Assembly: GCA_001423545.1 (NCBI GenBank)
Contig: LMOK01000001.1
Span: 806,001 to 870,000 of the forward strand
DNA length: 64,000 nucleotides
From: Orlajensenia sp001423545
Lineage (GTDB): Bacteria > Actinomycetota > Actinomycetes > Actinomycetales > Microbacteriaceae
Direction of reading: 5' to 3'
Shown piece after piece: positions 14,981 through 25,413 of the stretch (within the stretch, counting starts at the first letter, position 1; each line of letters starts with the position of its first letter). Below the pieces are notes generated by a model that was not told where the DNA came from, ran no database searches, and saw only the letters and a program-made list of their open reading frames with translations. Both the position numbers and the translations under genes were made by a program.

Positions 14981-15955
14981 ATGCCCGCACCGGCCCAGTT
15001 GCTCACCGGAATGACCGCCTCCCTGGCGTCGTCCGGGGTGTGCGCGGCCACGTTCGCGGCGTTGGCTGATGAGGAGTTGCTGGCGACGCAGAGCGCGCTG
15101 ACGGGGCCTCGGCAGGTACTGGATCGATGGGCGGCATTGGCTGCGGCTGAGATCGCCCGCCGCTCCACCCCCGAGCATGGTCTGGGGTCGTTGGCGCGCC
15201 GGTCGGGGTTCACTGACGCGAACACCCTGCTCGTCTCGATGACGGGGTCGACGAAGGCTGAAGCGCGTTCGTTGGCACGGGTAGGCGAGATGATCGCGGT
15301 GACGGATGCCGCCACCGACCTGGCCGCCGCCCGCGACGCCGACCCCNNNNNNNNNNNNNNNNNNNNNNNNNNNNNNNNNNNNNNNNNNNNNNNNNNNNNN
15401 NNNNNNNNNNNNNNNNNNNNNNNNNNNNNNNNNNNNNNNNNNNNNNNNNNNNNNNNNNNNNNNNGCGGCAGAAGCAGTACTGGCGGCAGTGGATCGGCCC
15501 CGACGGTATGTACCGCGGCGAGTACGCCTTGGACCCCGAGAATGGTGCCCTCCTCCAAGGCGTGCACGACNNNNNNNNNNNNNNNNNNNNNNNNNNNNNN
15601 NNNNNNNNNNNNNNNNNNNNNNNNNNNNNNNNNNNNNNNNNNNNNNNNNNNNNNNNNNNNNNNNNNNNNNNNNNNNNNNNNNNNNNNNNNNNNNNNNNNN
15701 NNNNNTTGGAAACGGGACCACGGCAACACGGACGTCGCCGATGGCATCCTGTTGTGCCGCAGGAGTCACCTCCGCGTGCACAACGAGGGTTGGGAGATCA
15801 CCCGAGACCAGCACGACCAGTACTGGTTGATCCCACCACCTGTGATCGATCCAGATCAGACCCCGCGGCTGATGAAGCCGAAGACCCGGGCGCAGATCAC
15901 CCACCCCGTCACCCTTCCCGCCGAGCTCCAACCTGCTGCCACGGCCACGGGGTAG
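14981..15955 (+). CDS. DUF222/HNH endonuclease family protein, interrupted by two assembly gaps
   Basis: The N-terminal 122 residues have the DUF222 pattern (DEELLATQSALTGPRQVLDRWAALAAAEIARR and SLARRSGF). The C-terminal 83 residues carry the second half of an HNH nuclease, ILLCRRSHLRVHNEGWEI. Runs of 118 N and 135 N remove the middle. The 106 bases between them encode typical DUF222 sequence (GPDGMYRGEYALDPENGALL) but in the +1 frame, not the frame of the two ends. Either the N lengths are arbitrary or the gene is frameshifted; the former is more likely. DUF222-HNH proteins are multicopy in Microbacteriaceae, which explains the collapse. True length is probably over 400 residues. Confidence 0.75.
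   Translation: MPAPAQLLTGMTASLASSGVCAATFAALADEELLATQSALTGPRQVLDRWAALAAAEIARRSTPEHGLGSLARRSGFTDANTLLVSMTGSTKAEARSLARVGEMIAVTDAATDLAAARDADPXXXXXXXXXXXXXXXXXXXXXXXXXXXXXXXXXXXXXXXXGRSSTGGSGSAPTVCTAASTPWTPRMVPSSKACTXXXXXXXXXXXXXXXXXXXXXXXXXXXXXXXXXXXXXXXXXXXXXXWKRDHGNTDVADGILLCRRSHLRVHNEGWEITRDQHDQYWLIPPPVIDPDQTPRLMKPKTRAQITHPVTLPAELQPAATATG
15347..15464. other. Assembly gap (118 N)
   Basis: A run of undetermined bases inside the DUF222/HNH gene. The length is not reliable because the frame changes across it. Confidence 0.99.
15571..15705. other. Assembly gap (135 N)
   Basis: A second run of undetermined bases inside the DUF222/HNH gene. The frame changes back across it. Confidence 0.99.
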
Positions 15956-15988
15956 AGCTCCGTCTGCGCCCCGCCTGCGCTTCGACCG

Positions 15989-16023
15989 CGCTTCGACCGC
16001 GGACTCCGTCCGGGCCTCAGCGA
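15989..16023. repeat. 35-bp dispersed exact repeat, copy 2
   Basis: Identical to 3808-3842. It lies just downstream of the DUF222/HNH stop codon. A partial tandem CGCTTCGACCGCG precedes it. Confidence 0.7.
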
Positions 16024-16347
16024 CCGGAGCGTGCGCACCCCTCAGCGCGCGGCGCCCATCGTCCCTCGCTCGCAGAGGGCCGAGCGCAGCGGCCGCCCGA
16101 AGCGCACCCGCCCCCGCTCGCTGAGGGCCAAGCGCAGCGACCGCCCGAAGTGCACCCTTGAGGCCCATCGCATCCGGGCCGTGCTCACTGGAGTCGCTCC
16201 CAACGTTCCAAGTCCCGGGAAATCCAAGTCCCGATCCAGTCCCCAGCGCTCTGAATCCAAGCGACACCCAACGCAGCCCTCACCACTCAACGTGACCCAC
16301 GCGACGACCGTCTCGCACCGCGGCTCAACGAACGCGCGTCCGAGACG

Positions 16348-16385
16348 CGAGAAGCCCCCACTCCCGAAGGAGCAGGGGCTTCTCG
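16348..16385 (-). terminator. Intrinsic terminator hairpin of the AzgA-type permease
   Basis: CGAGAAGCCCC (16348-16358) pairs perfectly with GGGGCTTCTCG (16375-16385), giving 11 bp. A nested CTCC-CGAA-GGAG stem lies inside the loop. It begins 43 nt after the permease stop. Confidence 0.75.
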
Positions 16386-16427
16386 ACACCAGCGCCGCAC
16401 CCAGCGGCCCAGCGAGCCAGCGACCGC

Positions 16428-17882
16428 CTACGCGAAAAGCGCCTCGATCGGCCCGCGCGCGAAGTAGATCAGGAAGCCGATGGCCACGACCCACAGCAGC
16501 GGACTGATCTGCTTGGCCTTGCCCGACAGCGAGCGCACGACGACCCAGGCGAGGAAGCCGGCACCGATTCCGTTGGCGATCGAGTAGGTCAACGGCATGA
16601 TCACGACGGTGAGGAAGACCGGCAGCAGCACCGAGAAGTCGCTGAGGTCGATGCCCCTGATCTGGCTCATCATGAGCGCACCCACGATGACGAGAGCAGC
16701 CGCAGCAACCTCCTGCGGAACGATCGCAGCGATCGGGGTGAAGAACATCGCAGCGATGAAGAGCAGACCCGTCACGATGTTGGCGAAGCCCGTTCGCGCT
16801 CCCTCGCTGATGCCCGAACCCGACTCGATGAACACGGTGTTCGACGAACTCGAGGTGAAGCCACCGGCGACGGCGCCGACACCCTCGACGATGAGCGCGG
16901 AACGAAGCCGCGGGAAGTTGCCCTTGTCGTCGGCGAGCCCGGCCTCCTTCGAGAGACCAGTCATCGTGCCCATGGCGTCGAAGAAGTTGGTGAAGACGAG
17001 CGTGAAGACGAGCATCAGCACGGTGAGGAAGCCGACCTTGCCGAAGTCGAAGCTCACGGCACCGACGAGGCTGAGGTCGGGAAGGGCGAACCAGTTGCCC
17101 GGGATGACCGGAACCGACAGACCCCACCCGATCCCCGGATTGGTGACGGCGCTGCCGAGGTGACCGATGGCCTCCACGATGACGGCCAGGACGGTTCCGC
17201 TCACGAGACCGATGAGGATGGCGCCCTTGACCTTGCGAGCCATGAGCACACCTGTGAGCAGGAGGGTCACGACGAAGACGATCGCGGGCCACGTGGCGAT
17301 GGAACCGCCGATGCCGAGGCCCACGGGCGGTGATGCGTTCCCGGTCGAGGTGACGATGCCGGCATCGACCAGACCGATGAAGGCGATGAACAGACCGATA
17401 CCGACCGTGATGGCGATCTTCAGCTCGTAGGGCACGGCGTTGAAGATGAGACGACGCAGACCCGTGGCAGCCAGCAGCACGATGACGAGTCCGTTGATGA
17501 CCACGAGGCCCATCGCCTCGGGCCAGGTGACCACTCCGACCACACTGAAGGCGAGGAAGGAGTTGATGCCGAGCCCGGCAGCGAACGCGAACGGCAGACG
17601 AGCGATGAGACCGAACAGGATCGTCATCACACCGGCGGTGAGTGCCGTGACGGCACCGACCTGACCGAAGTCGAGGGTGTTGCCGAGCACGTCGGGCTTG
17701 CCCGACAGGATGATCGGGTTGAGGATCACGATGTAGGCCATCGTGACGAAGGTCACGACACCGCCGCGCACCTCGCCGCCGAAGCTGGAGCCACGGGCGG
17801 AGATCTGGAAGTAGGAGTCGAGACGGCCCTTGAGGCCGCCCTTGTCAGTCTGCGGCTCAGCCGTCTGGGTGCTCGAATTCAC
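16428..17882 (-). CDS. NCS2 nucleobase permease, AzgA type (guanine/hypoxanthine/adenine)
   Basis: A 484-residue proton-coupled purine transporter with about 14 membrane segments. AzgA-type marks are GGEVRGGVVTFVTMAYI near the N-terminus, PFAFAAGLGINSFLAF in the first helices, LVFTNFFDAMGTMTGLSKEAGL, and GGFTSSSSNTVFIESGSGISEG, which contains the substrate-binding NCS2 signature. It uses a GTG start with TAGGAT 6 nt before it, so it is likely leaderless. It is divergent from a UraA-type permease of the other NCS2 branch, so the locus covers both purine and pyrimidine or xanthine uptake. A clear hairpin terminator follows. Exact base preference is not predictable by eye. Confidence 0.92.
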   Translation of the reverse strand: MNSSTQTAEPQTDKGGLKGRLDSYFQISARGSSFGGEVRGGVVTFVTMAYIVILNPIILSGKPDVLGNTLDFGQVGAVTALTAGVMTILFGLIARLPFAFAAGLGINSFLAFSVVGVVTWPEAMGLVVINGLVIVLLAATGLRRLIFNAVPYELKIAITVGIGLFIAFIGLVDAGIVTSTGNASPPVGLGIGGSIATWPAIVFVVTLLLTGVLMARKVKGAILIGLVSGTVLAVIVEAIGHLGSAVTNPGIGWGLSVPVIPGNWFALPDLSLVGAVSFDFGKVGFLTVLMLVFTLVFTNFFDAMGTMTGLSKEAGLADDKGNFPRLRSALIVEGVGAVAGGFTSSSSNTVFIESGSGISEGARTGFANIVTGLLFIAAMFFTPIAAIVPQEVAAAALVIVGALMMSQIRGIDLSDFSVLLPVFLTVVIMPLTYSIANGIGAGFLAWVVVRSLSGKAKQISPLLWVVAIGFLIYFARGPIEALFA

Positions 17883-17888
17883 AGACCG

Positions 17889-17894
17889 ATCCTA
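17889..17894 (-). promoter_or_regulatory. -10 element of leaderless AzgA-type gene
   Basis: TAGGAT on the minus strand ends 6 nt before the GTG at 17882. Confidence 0.5.
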
Positions 17895-18013
17895 GAGGCA
17901 ATCCAGACTGCCGGTGTACGTGGTCGCCGCATCGGCTGCGGCATCCGTCCCCTGGATCTTCAGTAGCATCGCAGCAGGCCTCTCGGGGCCCTCGGAGACG
18001 ACGAAGGAGCGAG

Positions 18014-19294
18014 ATGGCCCTCCCCTGGACCCTGCACGGTGACGGCACGACGATGGGACCGACGGATGTCGTCCTCCCGGGTGAACGCCTGAGTTGGCCC
18101 CGCACCATCGGCCTCGGCATGCAGCACGTCGTGGCGATGTTCGGCGCCACCTTCCTGGTGCCGATCCTCACGGACTTCCCGCCATCGACCACGCTGTTCT
18201 TCTCGGGCATCGGCACGATCCTCTTCCTGCTGATCACGCAGAACCGACTGCCGAGCTACCTCGGATCCTCTTTCGCATTCATCGCCCCCATCGTCGCGGC
18301 CACCGCGACGGCCGGCACGGGCAGCGCCCTGTTCGGCATCGTGGTGGTCGGCGCCCTGCTCGCGATCATCGGCGGCATCGTGATCGTCACCGGCTCAGGC
18401 TGGATCGACGCGCTGATGCCTCCCGTCGTCTCGGGTGCGATCGTCGCACTGATCGGGTTCAACCTGGCGCCCGCCGCCAAGGCGAACTTCACTCAGGCAC
18501 CGTGGACGGCGCTCATCACCCTGGCGGCCGTCGTGCTGTGCACGGTGCTGTTCCGCGGACTGCTCGGCCGTCTGTCCATCTTCATCGGCGTGGTGATCGG
18601 CTACATCGCGGCGGTCGCGTTCGGCCAGGTCGACTTCTCACCGCTGGAGAAGGCGGCCTGGATCGGCCTGCCCGACTTCCGTTGGGCAGCGAATCCCTTC
18701 ACCGATGCCGCCGCGACGTTCGGGGTCCTTCCGGCGTTCCTGCCCGTGGTGCTCGTGCTCATCGCCGAGAACGTCGGCCACATCCGCGGAGTCGCCCAGA
18801 TGACGGGCGACCCGAAGGTCAACGCCCTCACCGGACGCGCCCTGCTCGCCGACGGCCTGTCGACGATGCTCGCCGGCTTCGGCGGCGGCTCGGGCACGAC
18901 GACCTACGGGGAGAACATCGGCGTCATGGCGGCGACCCGTGTCTACTCGACGGCCGCCTACTGGGTGGCCGGCACCTTCGCGGTGCTGCTCGGGCTCTCG
19001 CCGAAGATGGGCGCCCTGATCAACACCATCCCGGCGGGAGTGCTCGGCGGTGTCACGACGGCCCTCTACGGCCTGATCGGCATCATCGGCGTGAAGATCT
19101 GGGTCGACAACAAGGTCGACTTCTCCCGCCCGATCAACCAGATGACGGCCGGTGTGGCGCTCATCATCGGCATCGCCGACTTCACGCTGCACGCCGGCGC
19201 CTTCACCTTCAACGGAATCGCACTCGGAACCATCGCCGCCATCGTGATCTACCACGTGATGAAGGCCATCTCGCGGGTGCGTGGAACAGGCTGA
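18014..19294 (+). CDS. NCS2 uracil/xanthine permease, UraA type
   Basis: A 426-residue transporter with about 14 membrane segments, the usual size for UraA/RutG-like nucleobase:proton symporters. Conserved blocks are GMQHVVAMFGATFLVPIL in the first helix, QNRLPSYLGSSFAFIAPI, VVLVLIAENVGHIRGV (the Glu helix of UraA) and FGGGSGTTTYGENIGVMAATRV, which contains the NCS2 signature. The N-terminal motif LPWTLHGDG is typical of actinobacterial uracil permeases. A GAAGGAGCGAG Shine-Dalgarno precedes the ATG. It is divergent from the AzgA-type gene and ends 7 nt before a convergent stop codon. Confidence 0.92.
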   Translation: MALPWTLHGDGTTMGPTDVVLPGERLSWPRTIGLGMQHVVAMFGATFLVPILTDFPPSTTLFFSGIGTILFLLITQNRLPSYLGSSFAFIAPIVAATATAGTGSALFGIVVVGALLAIIGGIVIVTGSGWIDALMPPVVSGAIVALIGFNLAPAAKANFTQAPWTALITLAAVVLCTVLFRGLLGRLSIFIGVVIGYIAAVAFGQVDFSPLEKAAWIGLPDFRWAANPFTDAAATFGVLPAFLPVVLVLIAENVGHIRGVAQMTGDPKVNALTGRALLADGLSTMLAGFGGGSGTTTYGENIGVMAATRVYSTAAYWVAGTFAVLLGLSPKMGALINTIPAGVLGGVTTALYGLIGIIGVKIWVDNKVDFSRPINQMTAGVALIIGIADFTLHAGAFTFNGIALGTIAAIVIYHVMKAISRVRGTG

Positions 19295-19301
19295 TCCGCG
19301 C

Positions 19302-19630
19302 CTAGTGGTGGAAGTACGGGATGATCAGGTAGATCCCGTAGAGCACCGCGGCGCCGGCGACGGCGAAACAGGCATAGGCAGCCCAGAGGGCGAGGCGCTT
19401 CTGGCCCTCGGACAACGGGTTCTTCTTCGCTGCCTTCTTCTGGCGCTTGGCTGCAGCCTTCGACTCCTCCGGCGTGATGACGGTGATGGCGTCGGTGAAG
19501 GAAGCCGGCTCGACGAGGGGCGCACGCCCTGAGGCGGCGAGCAGACGGAGGCCGAAGGAGTACGCGCTCACGACGATGGACGTCACGAGCAGCGAAGCCA
19601 CGGCCACGAGGAGGAATGCCGACCAGTCGA

Positions 19631-19634
<4 letters not shown>
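19302..19634 (-). CDS. Small membrane protein coupled to the phosphate transporter
   Basis: A 110-residue protein with an N-terminal helix (about 5-33) and a C-terminal helix (about 83-106). They are joined by a polar segment containing the highly basic AAAKRQKKAAKKN. I do not recognise a named family, although small two-helix proteins directly after pit genes are common in actinobacteria. Its ATG overlaps the pit stop codon (ATGA), so translation is coupled and an accessory or assembly role for the transporter is likely. The basic loop may contact lipid headgroups or polyphosphate; that is speculation. Its stop lies 7 nt from the convergent uracil permease stop, with no room for a separate terminator. 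Confidence 0.75.
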
Positions 19635-20815
<1,181 letters not shown>

Positions 20816-20850
20816 CGGCGTCTTTCTTTCAGGAGGAGACCCGATGAAGA

Positions 20851-20872
20851 TTTCACCGGACGTTCACCGCTT
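20851..20872 (+). promoter_or_regulatory. Candidate PHO box upstream of pit
   Basis: TTTCACCGGAC (20851-20861) is followed directly by GTTCACCGCTT (20862-20872). These are two 11-nt direct repeat units resembling the GTTCACC units bound by PhoP in Streptomyces. They lie 36-57 nt upstream of the pit start codon, on the strand opposite the gene. Confidence 0.55.
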
Positions 20873-20951
20873 CGCGGTTGTTGTCGATCATGAGCGCGAT
20901 ACCCACGTCGATGCTCGCATCCTCGCGCGCCGAGGTCAACCTGAGCGACGG

Positions 20952-21422
20952 TCAGGTCTCTCCGACCACGGAGGACAGGTCGGAACCGAAGGTGAAACTG
21001 CGTCGAACCGTTCCACCGGCGAGCACGCCGGGCAGCCAGAAGCGTGCGTCATCCCACATCAGATCGAGCGGAACGGCGTCGAGATCGAACCACTCCGGAT
21101 CGAGCTCGTCGGATGCCGCCGGCTGACCCGACCACGATCGGCAGACGAAGACAGTCGACTCCTGGCTCCAGGACTCGCGATGCGGGAAGTGATAGCTGAG
21201 CAGGCCCCGCTCCTCGAGGGAGGCCGGATCGACGACCAGCCCGACCTCCTCGAGCACTTCTCGGACGATGGCTTCGGCCGCGGTCTCCCCCGGCTCGAGC
21301 TTGCCGCCCGGGCCGACGTATTTGCCCTGACCGAGCCCGATCTTCTTGCGCCCCAGAAGCACGCGCGTGACGCCGTCGGCATCGGTGCGCAGGAGATAGC
21401 AGACGCAGACCTGGGGCAGCAC
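20952..21422 (-). CDS. NUDIX hydrolase, MTH1/8-oxo-dGTPase-like
   Basis: A 156-residue enzyme with a complete Nudix box at residues 40-62 (G-x5-E-x7-RE-U-x-EE-x-G-U), holding the metal-binding glutamates. The sequence around it resembles human MTH1 more than bacterial MutT: GLGQGKYVGPGGKLEPGE before and in the box, and DELDPEWFDLDAVPLDLMWDDARFWLP, which matches the MTH1 base-recognition and MWPDD region. It probably sanitises oxidised purine nucleotides. GTG start; no strong Shine-Dalgarno. It lies downstream of pfkA on the same strand, 37 nt after its stop, so it may be co-transcribed. Confidence 0.87.
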   Translation of the reverse strand: MLPQVCVCYLLRTDADGVTRVLLGRKKIGLGQGKYVGPGGKLEPGETAAEAIVREVLEEVGLVVDPASLEERGLLSYHFPHRESWSQESTVFVCRSWSGQPAASDELDPEWFDLDAVPLDLMWDDARFWLPGVLAGGTVRRSFTFGSDLSSVVGET

Positions 21423-21459
21423 GGTCAGTCGAATCAGGGAGTCGGGCGGGTCGGCGGGA

Positions 21460-22491
<1,032 letters not shown>

Positions 22492-22640
22492 AGCTCTCTG
22501 AGGCTCCTTGAATCAAACGTGCAGACGCCGCTTCATCGGGGCGAGGATGTCGCTCCGGAGTCTATCTGTGACCTCGCACCCGGCGCGAAATCAGCCGGGG
22601 GCGAGGCCGCAGACGTGTCTGAACCGTGATCGTGGGTCCG

Positions 22641-24767
22641 CTACAGGGTGCCGTCGAGCGCCTGACGCAGCAGGTGCTGCAGGGCGTCGAGCTGCACCGA
22701 GTCCGCACTCACGATCTCCTGGTCCGACCCGTCGAGCGCTCGGGCGGCGAGGCCCTGCTTCGCATCGATGAGCTCGGCGATCTTGGAGTCGATGGTGTGT
22801 GCCGCGATGATGCGCCAGGCCGTCACGGGCTCGTCCTGGCCGATGCGGTGCACGCGGTCGATCGCCTGGGTCTGCTCGGCGGCCGTCCAGCTGAGCTCGG
22901 CGAGCACGACGTTCGACGCCGCCTGGAGGTTGACACCGACGCCGGCCGCCGTGAGAGAGCAGACGGCGACCGCCACCTCGGGGTCGTTGTTGAACGCGTC
23001 GATGGCAGCCTGGCGGGCGAGCGCCGACTGGTCTCCGCGCAACGAGACGGTCTTGAGGTCGGCCTTCGCGAGGATGTCCTCGGCCGTGTCCATGACGTCG
23101 ATGTGCTTCGCGAAGAAGACCACCTTGCCGACCGACCGCGCGAGCTGGGCGGCGTAGTCCGCCGCCAGCGCGGCCTTAGCCTGACCGATCTTGCGCACCA
23201 TCGTGAAGACGTTCTCGCCGCTCTTGGCCGACTTCGACTCCTCGAGCTCCGCCGTGGCGACAGCACGCACGAACGAGTCGTACTGGTCGTCGTCGAGCTG
23301 CCCGCGGGTGAGCTCGCGCGTGCGGAGCAGGGCGTCGAACCTGTCGCGCAGTCGGTAGCCCAGCTCGCGCTCCGCCTGACGGATGCTGCGACCCAGGTCG
23401 TCGTCGAGCTCGACCGGGAGATCGGCGATGCGCTTGGCCGGCAGGTCGGCTGCGACATCCACCTTGCGACGACGCACGATGCCCATGTCGATGACGGCGG
23501 CCCGGGCATCCGCGTAGAAGCCGAAGTCGGCGGGGGTGAGCCCCGTCTCCTCGAGCTTCTGCATGAGCTTCGGGGCCGGCTTGTCGCCGTCGATCCAGCC
23601 GAGGAACTGCCAGATGGCCCGGAAGTCGTCGACGTCGTTGATGAGGGGGGTACCCGTGAGGGCGAGCAGCAGAGCTTCGCCTCCCGGCGCCTTCTGGCGG
23701 ATGTGCTGCGCGAGCGCCAGAACGTTCTTCGAACGCTGCGACTGCAGGTTCTTGATGAAGTGCGCCTCGTCGACGACCATGCCCTTGAAGCCGAGCGTGG
23801 TGAGCCACGCCATGTGGCGGTCGAGCACGTCGTAGTTGACCACGACGACGTCGGCGAAGGCGTCGAGGGTCTGTCCGTCGCCGTGGATGACCGTGGCGCG
23901 GCGATGCGGCGTCCAGCGCTCCACCTCTCGGGCCCAGTTCATCTTCACGACGTTGGGAACGACGGCGAGCAGCGGATAGGCATCGGCGACGGATGCCGCC
24001 AGGACGCTCTCCGCCGTCTTGCCGAGTCCGGGCTCGTCGGCGAGCAGGAAGGTGCGGTGGCCCTGGCGCACGCTCTCCACGAAGCGGGCCTGGTGCTTCA
24101 TGATCTCCATGCCGCGCGGCGACAGACGATCGATCTTGGGAGCCTCCGGCAGCGCCATCGTGGCGGCCTGGCCTCCCGAGCCGTACTCGAACGACTTGAA
24201 CAGCGGCCCGAGGAGCTCCCAGTTCGCGAGGCGTCGCACAGGGACGGCCGGGGCGGTCTGGCGCGAGAAGTCAGGGGCGAGGAACGGGTTGGCGAGCTGA
24301 CGCGCCTTGACGGACTGCGGGATGACCTGGTTCGCCGCGGGAACGGGCTTGACCTCGGCCTCGCGGGTGATGATGAGCTCGTCGGGGCTGAGCTCGGCTC
24401 CGGATTCGAGGAGCCAGTCGCGGCGGAAGCGCTGCGCGACGGTGGAGACACCGGCATCCGGTTCCAACAGGGTGATCAGACTGGTGTCGCGCGCGGCGGT
24501 CTTCGCGAGGATCTGCGCGATGCCGTCGAGGCGCTTGAGCAGCTCGGCCCTGGCGGTCTCGTTGAGCTCTTTGTCGGCCTTGACGCGGGCGCGCTCCTCG
24601 CGCATGAGCAGCGCGATCACCTGGAACTTGGTGCGGTTCGTCGGTCCGAGTTTTCCACCCTGGGCCTTCGCCTCGACCTCGCGCACCTTGCGGGCGAGGA
24701 TGGGGATGATCGGGGCGTCGTCGTCGCGCGACCTCGTTCGGGTGCGCGTCGTTCGCTGATCGGGCAT
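22641..24767 (-). CDS. SNF2-family DEAH-box helicase/ATPase
   Basis: A 708-residue DNA translocase. After a basic N-terminus and about 200 residues of unassigned helical sequence, the SNF2 core begins with Walker A DEPGLGKT (244-251) and VVDEAHFIKN (DEAH at 333-336). LLALTGTP is motif III, and the second RecA lobe carries AAGVGVNLQAAS and the SNF2 signature DRVHRIGQ. The layout resembles the SMARCAL1-like branch (annealing helicase type) rather than the RapA branch. It lacks a C-terminal nuclease. A Shine-Dalgarno GGAAGGAC precedes the ATG. Its neighbours on either side give no functional context; replication-fork or recombination work is the family expectation. Confidence 0.88.
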   Translation of the reverse strand: MPDQRTTRTRTRSRDDDAPIIPILARKVREVEAKAQGGKLGPTNRTKFQVIALLMREERARVKADKELNETARAELLKRLDGIAQILAKTAARDTSLITLLEPDAGVSTVAQRFRRDWLLESGAELSPDELIITREAEVKPVPAANQVIPQSVKARQLANPFLAPDFSRQTAPAVPVRRLANWELLGPLFKSFEYGSGGQAATMALPEAPKIDRLSPRGMEIMKHQARFVESVRQGHRTFLLADEPGLGKTAESVLAASVADAYPLLAVVPNVVKMNWAREVERWTPHRRATVIHGDGQTLDAFADVVVVNYDVLDRHMAWLTTLGFKGMVVDEAHFIKNLQSQRSKNVLALAQHIRQKAPGGEALLLALTGTPLINDVDDFRAIWQFLGWIDGDKPAPKLMQKLEETGLTPADFGFYADARAAVIDMGIVRRRKVDVAADLPAKRIADLPVELDDDLGRSIRQAERELGYRLRDRFDALLRTRELTRGQLDDDQYDSFVRAVATAELEESKSAKSGENVFTMVRKIGQAKAALAADYAAQLARSVGKVVFFAKHIDVMDTAEDILAKADLKTVSLRGDQSALARQAAIDAFNNDPEVAVAVCSLTAAGVGVNLQAASNVVLAELSWTAAEQTQAIDRVHRIGQDEPVTAWRIIAAHTIDSKIAELIDAKQGLAARALDGSDQEIVSADSVQLDALQHLLRQALDGTL

Positions 24768-25018
24768 GTGTCCTTCCGTGGTGTCAGGTTCTCGTCATCA
24801 GGCCTGCCTGCTCGAAGGAGCCTGCTGCCGGCTGAGGAACGCCTGCGTGAGGAACCCGGACTCAAGCAACGCGCTGATACGCGGTCGAGACGGTGACGGG
24901 GTTCGTCGACGCGCGCCCATTCTACGCCGATCCGCGCAGGCATGGGCATCTCGGATGCCGCGCGTCGCCGCTGACGCTCCCTCGATGTCGAGACGAGCGT
25001 CCGACCGGCTTTCCGAAG

Positions 25019-25024
25019 TAGCCT
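25019..25024 (+). promoter_or_regulatory. -10 element of leaderless CsoR-type gene
   Basis: TAGCCT ends 6 nt before the GTG at 25031. Confidence 0.5.
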
Positions 25025-25030
25025 GATCGG

Positions 25031-25354
25031 GTGATCGACGACATCAAGAAGCGCGCCCTGCATCGCACCCGCATCCTCGAGGGCCAGTTGCGCGGACTCG
25101 AGAAGATGATCGAGAACGAGGACTACTGCGTCGACATCCTCACCTTGTCGCTGTCGATCCAGAAGTCGCTCGGCTCGCTCAACAAGCTCATCGTCGAGAA
25201 CCACCTGCGCACCCACGTCACCGACATGTTCGACGCCGGCGGAGACCAGCGCGAGGCCGCCATCGGCGAGCTGCTGTCGATCTTCGAGCTGCAGGCACGA
25301 TCGGCCGCTGCCGATGCCGCATCCGTCACCGGCGAGGGCACCGCGACCGCCTGA
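25031..25354 (+). CDS. CsoR/RcnR/FrmR-family metal- or aldehyde-responsive repressor
   Basis: A 107-residue all-helical repressor (DUF156). The core KRALHRTRILEGQLRGLEKMIE is standard. The ligand positions are Cys33, His58 and His62 (C-x24-H-x3-H). Copper sensors of the CsoR class have C-H-C. The C-H-H set is that of RcnR-like nickel/cobalt sensors, although the extra His3 of RcnR is an Asp here. The C-terminal 25 residues are Ala/Ser/Thr-rich. No metal exporter, P-type ATPase or formaldehyde dehydrogenase is adjacent, so the target is elsewhere or distant. It has a leaderless-type promoter. Confidence 0.85.
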   Translation: MIDDIKKRALHRTRILEGQLRGLEKMIENEDYCVDILTLSLSIQKSLGSLNKLIVENHLRTHVTDMFDAGGDQREAAIGELLSIFELQARSAAADAASVTGEGTATA

Positions 25355-25413
25355 TCACCGCTCGTCACCCCTGGTCACTCCTGTGGACACGTCGGCCCAC
25401 GCCGTCGTTCCGC

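Larger units (their letters stand above)
15956..16427. other. Gene-free 472-bp spacer with repeat elements
   Basis: No convincing gene is present. It holds the second copy of the 35-bp dispersed repeat (15989-16023), two relatives built on GAGGGCCGAGCG/GAGGGCCAAGCG (about 16064-16150), unremarkable sequence to about 16340, and the terminator of the azgA-type permease gene (16348-16385). Reading frames here are Arg/Pro-rich shadows. Confidence 0.6.
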
